Assembly (NCBI RefSeq): GCF_001468265.1
Contig: NZ_LNRZ01000002.1
Location: 186,001 to 250,000 of the forward strand
DNA length: 64,000 bases
Source of the DNA: Sphingopyxis sp. H050
Lineage (GTDB): Bacteria; Pseudomonadota; Alphaproteobacteria; Sphingomonadales; Sphingomonadaceae
Direction: 5' to 3'
The notes under the pieces are model-generated. The model ran no database searches. It had not been told where the DNA came from and saw nothing but the letters and a program-made list of their open reading frames with translations. Each line of letters starts with the position of its first letter. Position 1 is the first letter of the stretch. This document shows positions 60,397 through 64,000 of the stretch, piece by piece. The translations under genes and the position numbers were made by a program.

Positions 60397-61266
60397 ATGT
60401 GCAATGACATCACCGAAGCCGATCTCGACCGCGCGGGCATCCCCGTAAACCGGCGGAGCTTTGGCACCCTGGTTGGCGCGGGCGCGCTGGCGTCGATGCT
60501 GCCCGTATCGGCCGGCGCCGCCGGGCCGGTGAAGGGCCGCGATGTGGAAATCCGCACCGCGGAGGGCGTCGCCGACGCCTATTTCGTCGCGCCCGCGAGC
60601 GGCAAGCATCCGGGCGTGCTCGTGTGGCCCGACATCCGCGGCCTGCGTCCCGCCTTCCGCCAGATGGCCGACCGGCTGGCGGGCGAAGGCTATGCGGTGC
60701 TGACCGTGAATCCCTTTTATCGCTGGCAGAAGTCGCCCGTCGTCGATGCCGCCAACGACTTCAACGATCCCCCGATCCGCGAGAAACTGTTCGGCTATCT
60801 GAAGCAGCTGACCAAGCCGCTGGTGACGACCGATGCGACCGCGCACCTTGCCTTCCTCGACGCGCAGAAAGAGGTCGATACGCGGCGCAAGCTCGGCACC
60901 ACCGGCTATTGCATGGGCGGGCCGATGACGATCTATACAGCGGCGCTGAAGCCCGACCGCGTCGGGGCGGCGGCGAGTTTCCATGGCGGCGGGGTCGGCA
61001 CCGACAAGCCCGACAGCCCGCACCTGCTGATCCCCGGGACCAAGGCGGGCTATCTGTTCGCGATCGCCGACAATGACGACAAACAGGATCCCGAAGAGAA
61101 GAACCGGCTGAACGCCGTCCTCAACCCCCGCAAGCAATGGCACGAGGTCGAGGTCTATGAAGGCGCGATGCACGGCTGGTGCCCGCCCGACGGCCGCGCC
61201 TACAACGAGGCGGCGGCCGAAAAGGCGTGGAGCCGAATGCTGGAGCTGTTCAAGGCCAGCCTCTAG
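60397..61266 (+). CDS. Dienelactone hydrolase family protein, probably Tat-exported
   Basis: 289 residues, alpha/beta hydrolase. A twin-arginine signal is suggested by PVNRRSFGTLVGAGALASMLPVSAGAA (Arg19-Arg20). Catalytic Cys172 in GYCMGG and His259 in MHGWC are present; the Asp in IADNDDKQDPEEKN is reasonable. Family members open lactones or esters. The Tat-type signal suggests it folds in the cytoplasm, then works in the periplasm. Convergent with an aldo/keto reductase gene. Confidence 0.88.
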   Translation: MCNDITEADLDRAGIPVNRRSFGTLVGAGALASMLPVSAGAAGPVKGRDVEIRTAEGVADAYFVAPASGKHPGVLVWPDIRGLRPAFRQMADRLAGEGYAVLTVNPFYRWQKSPVVDAANDFNDPPIREKLFGYLKQLTKPLVTTDATAHLAFLDAQKEVDTRRKLGTTGYCMGGPMTIYTAALKPDRVGAAASFHGGGVGTDKPDSPHLLIPGTKAGYLFAIADNDDKQDPEEKNRLNAVLNPRKQWHEVEVYEGAMHGWCPPDGRAYNEAAAEKAWSRMLELFKASL

Positions 61267-61310
61267 GCAGCCGCCGCGGCCTTAATTGGAACTGCGGGCG
61301 ATCCCCTCGG

Positions 61311-62327
61311 TCAGCCCATTGGGTAGAGGATGTCCTTGCCGACCTTGTGCAGCGCCTTCATCAGGTCGTCGCTCAGCACCAATTCCTTCGCGGCGAGGAT
61401 CGGGTCGACCTGATCATAGGCGCTGACGCCGACGATCGTCGAGGCAACGAAATCGTGCTGCTTCGACCAGGCGGTCGCCATCGTCACCGGGTGCAGGCCA
61501 TGCTCCTCGGCGATCTTCAGATAGCGCGCGGTCGCGGCGAGGCTTTGGTCGTTGACGAAGCGGCGGCCCATCGCAGCCTGCCGACCCTCCATGCCGAGAT
61601 AGCGCGAGAAGCGCGCACCCTCGGGCCGGGCGCCATCCTGATATTTGCCCGACAGCACGCCGCCGGCGAGGGGGGAGTAGGGGATCAAGCTGACGCCTTC
61701 CTGCCGGCAGACCTGCGCCAGCTCGTCCTCGAAGCGGCGATTGTTCAGGCTGAAGTTGTTCTGGATCGTATGGTAGCGCGCCACGCCGAGGCGTTCGGAT
61801 GCGGCGATCGACTTCATCAGTCCCCAACTCGTCTCGTTCGAACAGCCGAGGATGCGCACCTTGCCCACGCGGACGAGTTCGTCGAGCGCGTCCATCATCT
61901 CATCATAAGGCGCATCATGGTCGGGCCAGTGCGTCTGGTAGAGGTCGACATAGTCGGTCTGGAGCCGCGTCAGGCTGTCGTCGATGGCCTGGAAGATATT
62001 CTTGCGGTCGAGCGCGGTCATGCCGCCGCGGCATGGCGACTTGAACCAGACATGGCTCGGCCCCGATACTTTGGTGGCGAGGATGATCGCGTCGCGGTTC
62101 TTGGTCTTCAGCCAGCGACCGACGATCTCTTCGGTCCGGCCGACCCATTTGATGTCGGGCGGCACCGGATAGCCCTCGGCGGTGTCGTAGAAATTGATGC
62201 CCTCGTCGAAGCAGCGGTCGAGGATGCGGAATGCTTCGGCCTCATCGGTCTGGCTGCCGAAGGTCATCGTCCCCATGCAGATGTCGGAGACGTGGATGGC
62301 GCTTTTTCCAAGGCGGCGGCTTTGCAT
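61311..62327 (-). CDS. Aldo/keto reductase (Tas-like)
   Basis: 338 residues; FYDTAEGYPVPPD with catalytic Asp/Tyr, IILATKVSG with Lys, and LYQTHWPDHDAPYDEMMDALDELVR with the conserved His. The long loop after GYPVPPD and the IQNNFSLNNRRFEDELAQVCRQEGVSLIPYSPLAGGVLSGKY segment resemble E. coli Tas. ATG read from 62327 follows GGAGAAGAGAG; a TTG 15 bases earlier is unlikely. Confidence 0.93.
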   Translation of the reverse strand: MQSRRLGKSAIHVSDICMGTMTFGSQTDEAEAFRILDRCFDEGINFYDTAEGYPVPPDIKWVGRTEEIVGRWLKTKNRDAIILATKVSGPSHVWFKSPCRGGMTALDRKNIFQAIDDSLTRLQTDYVDLYQTHWPDHDAPYDEMMDALDELVRVGKVRILGCSNETSWGLMKSIAASERLGVARYHTIQNNFSLNNRRFEDELAQVCRQEGVSLIPYSPLAGGVLSGKYQDGARPEGARFSRYLGMEGRQAAMGRRFVNDQSLAATARYLKIAEEHGLHPVTMATAWSKQHDFVASTIVGVSAYDQVDPILAAKELVLSDDLMKALHKVGKDILYPMG

Positions 62328-62390
62328 GGCTCTCTTCTCCAATGAGGGGAGCGCCGTCTTTAGGTTGCGGATCGCAACCTTGCAATCGGG

Positions 62391-62981
62391 TCAGATAAGG
62401 AGCGCGAGCGATCCGACGAGCAAGGCGGCCATCGTCCAGTTGAAGGCGCGCAGGCGGGCGGGGCTCGACAGCCAGCCGCGCAGCGACACGCCCATCACCG
62501 CCCACAGGCTGGTCGAGGGGAGGTTGATGATGCCGAAGACCACCGCCACGAGCAGCACGGCGGCAAAATTGCGATCGGGCGCGTAAAGCGCGATCGCCGA
62601 CAATGCCATCGACCAGGCCTTGGGATTGACCCACTGGAACAGCACCGCCTGCAGGAAGCTCATCGGCTTCGCGCGGGCGCCGCCGTCGGTGTCGGGCGCG
62701 CCCGCGTTGGCGATCTTCCACGCGAGCCAGAGCAGATAGACGACGCTCATCACCTTGAGCACGATGTTGAGGACGGGAAACATGTCGAACAGCCCCATCA
62801 GCCCGACGCCGACGAGGACGATCATCAGCGTGAAGCCGAAACCGACGCCGAGCGCGTGCGGCACCGTGCGGCGCAAGCCGAAGTTGGCGCCCGAGGCCAT
62901 GAGCATCATATTGTTCGGTCCCGGCGTGATCGACGAGACGAGCGCGAAGGCGGAGAGCGCGGCAAGCGTGGTCTGGTTCAT
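62391..62981 (-). CDS. LysE/RhtB family amino-acid exporter
   Basis: 196 residues with six membrane helices. The SSITPGPNNMMLMASGANFGLRRTVPHALGVGFGF segment is the LysE signature and VLFQWVNPKAWSMALSAIALY is the helix-4 motif. It exports an amino acid or homoserine lactone. The ATG read from 62981 is divergent from an Lrp/AsnC regulator gene, its likely controller. Confidence 0.93.
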   Translation of the reverse strand: MNQTTLAALSAFALVSSITPGPNNMMLMASGANFGLRRTVPHALGVGFGFTLMIVLVGVGLMGLFDMFPVLNIVLKVMSVVYLLWLAWKIANAGAPDTDGGARAKPMSFLQAVLFQWVNPKAWSMALSAIALYAPDRNFAAVLLVAVVFGIINLPSTSLWAVMGVSLRGWLSSPARLRAFNWTMAALLVGSLALLI

Positions 62982-63055
62982 GGCGCGCAATATAATGAGT
63001 TACCAAGCGCGACAGGTTGCAAAGATACGTAGTCATCGGATAGATTGTGCAATCC

Positions 63056-63508
63056 ATGATCAAGATCGATGCCATTGGCCGCAAGATATTGCAGGAATTG
63101 TCGCGTGATGGGCGAATCTCCAACCTCGAACTCGCCGAGCGGGTGGGACTGTCGCCGTCGGCCTGCCTGCGCCGCGTGCAGGAACTCGAACGCAGCGGCG
63201 TGATCAAGGGCTACCGCGCGGTGATCGATCCCGCGAAACTGGGGCTGACCTTCCTCGCCTATGTGACCGTCGGCCTGTCGTCGCATACAAAGAAGTCGCA
63301 GGCCGATTTCGAAGCCGCGATGGCCGATGCGCCCGAGGTGCGCGAATGCCACAACCTGACCGGCGCGATCGAATATCTGCTTCGCGTCGAGACCGCCGAT
63401 CTCGCGTCGTACAAGCATTTCCACACCGAAGTGCTGGGCGTGCTGCCGCAGGTGCATGCGATCACGACCTATGTGCTGATGGAATCACCGAAGGACGAGC
63501 GGGCGTGA
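63056..63508 (+). CDS. Lrp/AsnC family transcriptional regulator
   Basis: 150 residues: N-terminal HTH ([55 protein letters not shown] in adjoining helices) and a RAM ligand domain (LAYVTVGLS to [24 protein letters not shown]). Such regulators sense amino acids. Divergent from lysE across 74 bases, so it likely controls that exporter. ATG 63056 chosen; GTG 63047 possible. Confidence 0.94.
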   Translation: MIKIDAIGRKILQELSRDGRISNLELAERVGLSPSACLRRVQELERSGVIKGYRAVIDPAKLGLTFLAYVTVGLSSHTKKSQADFEAAMADAPEVRECHNLTGAIEYLLRVETADLASYKHFHTEVLGVLPQVHAITTYVLMESPKDERA

Positions 63509-63569
63509 TAGCCCGTGGCCCCGACGATGGCTTCTTGAACCCCGCTCGTACCGACCGCATATCGGTTTC

Positions 63570-64000
63570 ATGACGAAACTCTCCTTCCTCGACCTCGTGC
63601 CCGTGACCGACACCGGCACGGTGACCCAGTCGCTCGCCAACGCCGCCGATCTCGCCCGGCACGCCGAGGCGCTCGGCTATTCGCGCTATTGGGTGGCCGA
63701 GCATCATGGCATGACGGGGATCGCGAGCGCCGCGACCGCGGTCGTGCTCGCGCATCTGGGCCACGCGACCGATCATATTCGCATCGGCTCGGCGGGGATC
63801 ATGCTGCCCAATCATGCGCCGATGGTGATCGCCGAGCAGTTCGGAACGCTCGAAGCGCTGTTTCCCGGCCGCATCGACCTGGGCCTGGGCCGCGCGCCGG
63901 GATCGGATCAGCGGGTGGCCCGTGCGCTGCGCCGGACGCTCGCCAGCGACGAGCGCCAGTTTCCGCAGGACGTGCTCGAGCTGCAGGCGTTTCTGGCCGG
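63570..64000 (+). CDS. LLM-class flavin-dependent oxidoreductase (5' part; cut by window end)
   Basis: The first 143 residues are seen. [43 protein letters not shown] is the usual N-terminus of the luciferase-like monooxygenase group without known substrate (YhbW/MsnO8 type), with [41 protein letters not shown] following. The gene continues past base 64000. It starts 61 bases after the Lrp gene in the same direction. Confidence 0.9.
   Translation, partial: MTKLSFLDLVPVTDTGTVTQSLANAADLARHAEALGYSRYWVAEHHGMTGIASAATAVVLAHLGHATDHIRIGSAGIMLPNHAPMVIAEQFGTLEALFPGRIDLGLGRAPGSDQRVARALRRTLASDERQFPQDVLELQAFLA

Overview
This window is a high-GC alphaproteobacterial chromosome segment that reads as Sphingomonadaceae, most like Sphingopyxis; that assignment comes from recognising protein families and gene order, not from a database search. 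Evidence includes a CcrM (GANTC) methyltransferase, the order glmM-DUF1272-thiD-rnhB-SDR-ccrM-folP, a PrsK/PrsR/TPR exopolysaccharide (EPS) regulatory set, a three-part proton transhydrogenase preceded by an aa3-oxidase subunit IV gene, a TonB-dependent receptor, and many short intergenic palindromic elements. I see no rRNA, tRNA, CRISPR array, prophage or insertion-sequence transposase. About 70 protein genes fill nearly all of the sequence; the first and last are cut by the window edge.

Layout. 1-6.1 kb: zinc metallopeptidase, patatin phospholipase, 3-hydroxybutyrate dehydrogenase, DUF4893 lipoprotein, M20 amidohydrolase, and a LuxR-type HTH protein fused to a membrane/exported domain. 6.1-12.2 kb: crotonase, DUF465 protein and TerC behind a strong promoter and structured leader, a small WYL-like protein, isocitrate lyase (aceA) with a hairpin-rich 3' region, and its divergent ScfR/RamB-type regulator. 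12.5-21.9 kb: HD-GYP phosphodiesterase, mannose-1-P guanylyltransferase, TIGR03013 sugar transferase, PrsK kinase, PrsR regulator and a TPR lipoprotein, i.e. the regulatory half of an exosortase-associated EPS system. 22-31.4 kb: GntR regulator, nitroreductase, POT peptide transporter followed by two amidohydrolase-like exported proteins, NnrU, DUF1003, aldo/keto reductase and a dicarboxylate symporter. 31.5-38.5 kb: glmM, DUF1272, a ThiD-VOC fusion, rnhB, SDR, ccrM and folP. 38.6-45.7 kb: an NtrC-like regulator with degenerate signature motifs, the pnt operon, an Asp/Glu racemase, a PAP2/Aur1-like protein and DUF2147. 45.7-53.3 kb: eight closely spaced co-oriented genes, from a beta-helix protein and diheme cytochrome through maiA and a TonB receptor to MarR, a PqqD-like protein, an HprK-like kinase and a nucleotidyltransferase. 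53.3-64 kb: gph, glmU, GNAT, a VapBC-like pair, glmS and assorted small-metabolite enzymes and regulators.

How the genes work together. glmM, glmU and glmS make UDP-GlcNAc from fructose-6-P. manC, the sugar transferase and PrsK/PrsR serve EPS production. aceA and its regulator run the glyoxylate shunt, with 3-hydroxybutyrate dehydrogenase and crotonase supplying C2 units. Transhydrogenase balances NADPH.

The most interesting points are (1) the tightly coupled MarR / PqqD-like / HprK-like kinase / NTP_transf_5 module, which resembles lasso-peptide tailoring genes but has no visible precursor or cyclase; (2) nine GANTC sites plus a CtrA-type TTAACCAT box within about 150 bp upstream of ccrM; (3) a palindromic repeat that has become the signal-peptide n-region of an amidohydrolase-like protein; (4) altered catalytic signatures in Gph, the NtrC-like protein and that second amidohydrolase; and (5) a ThiD-VOC fusion.
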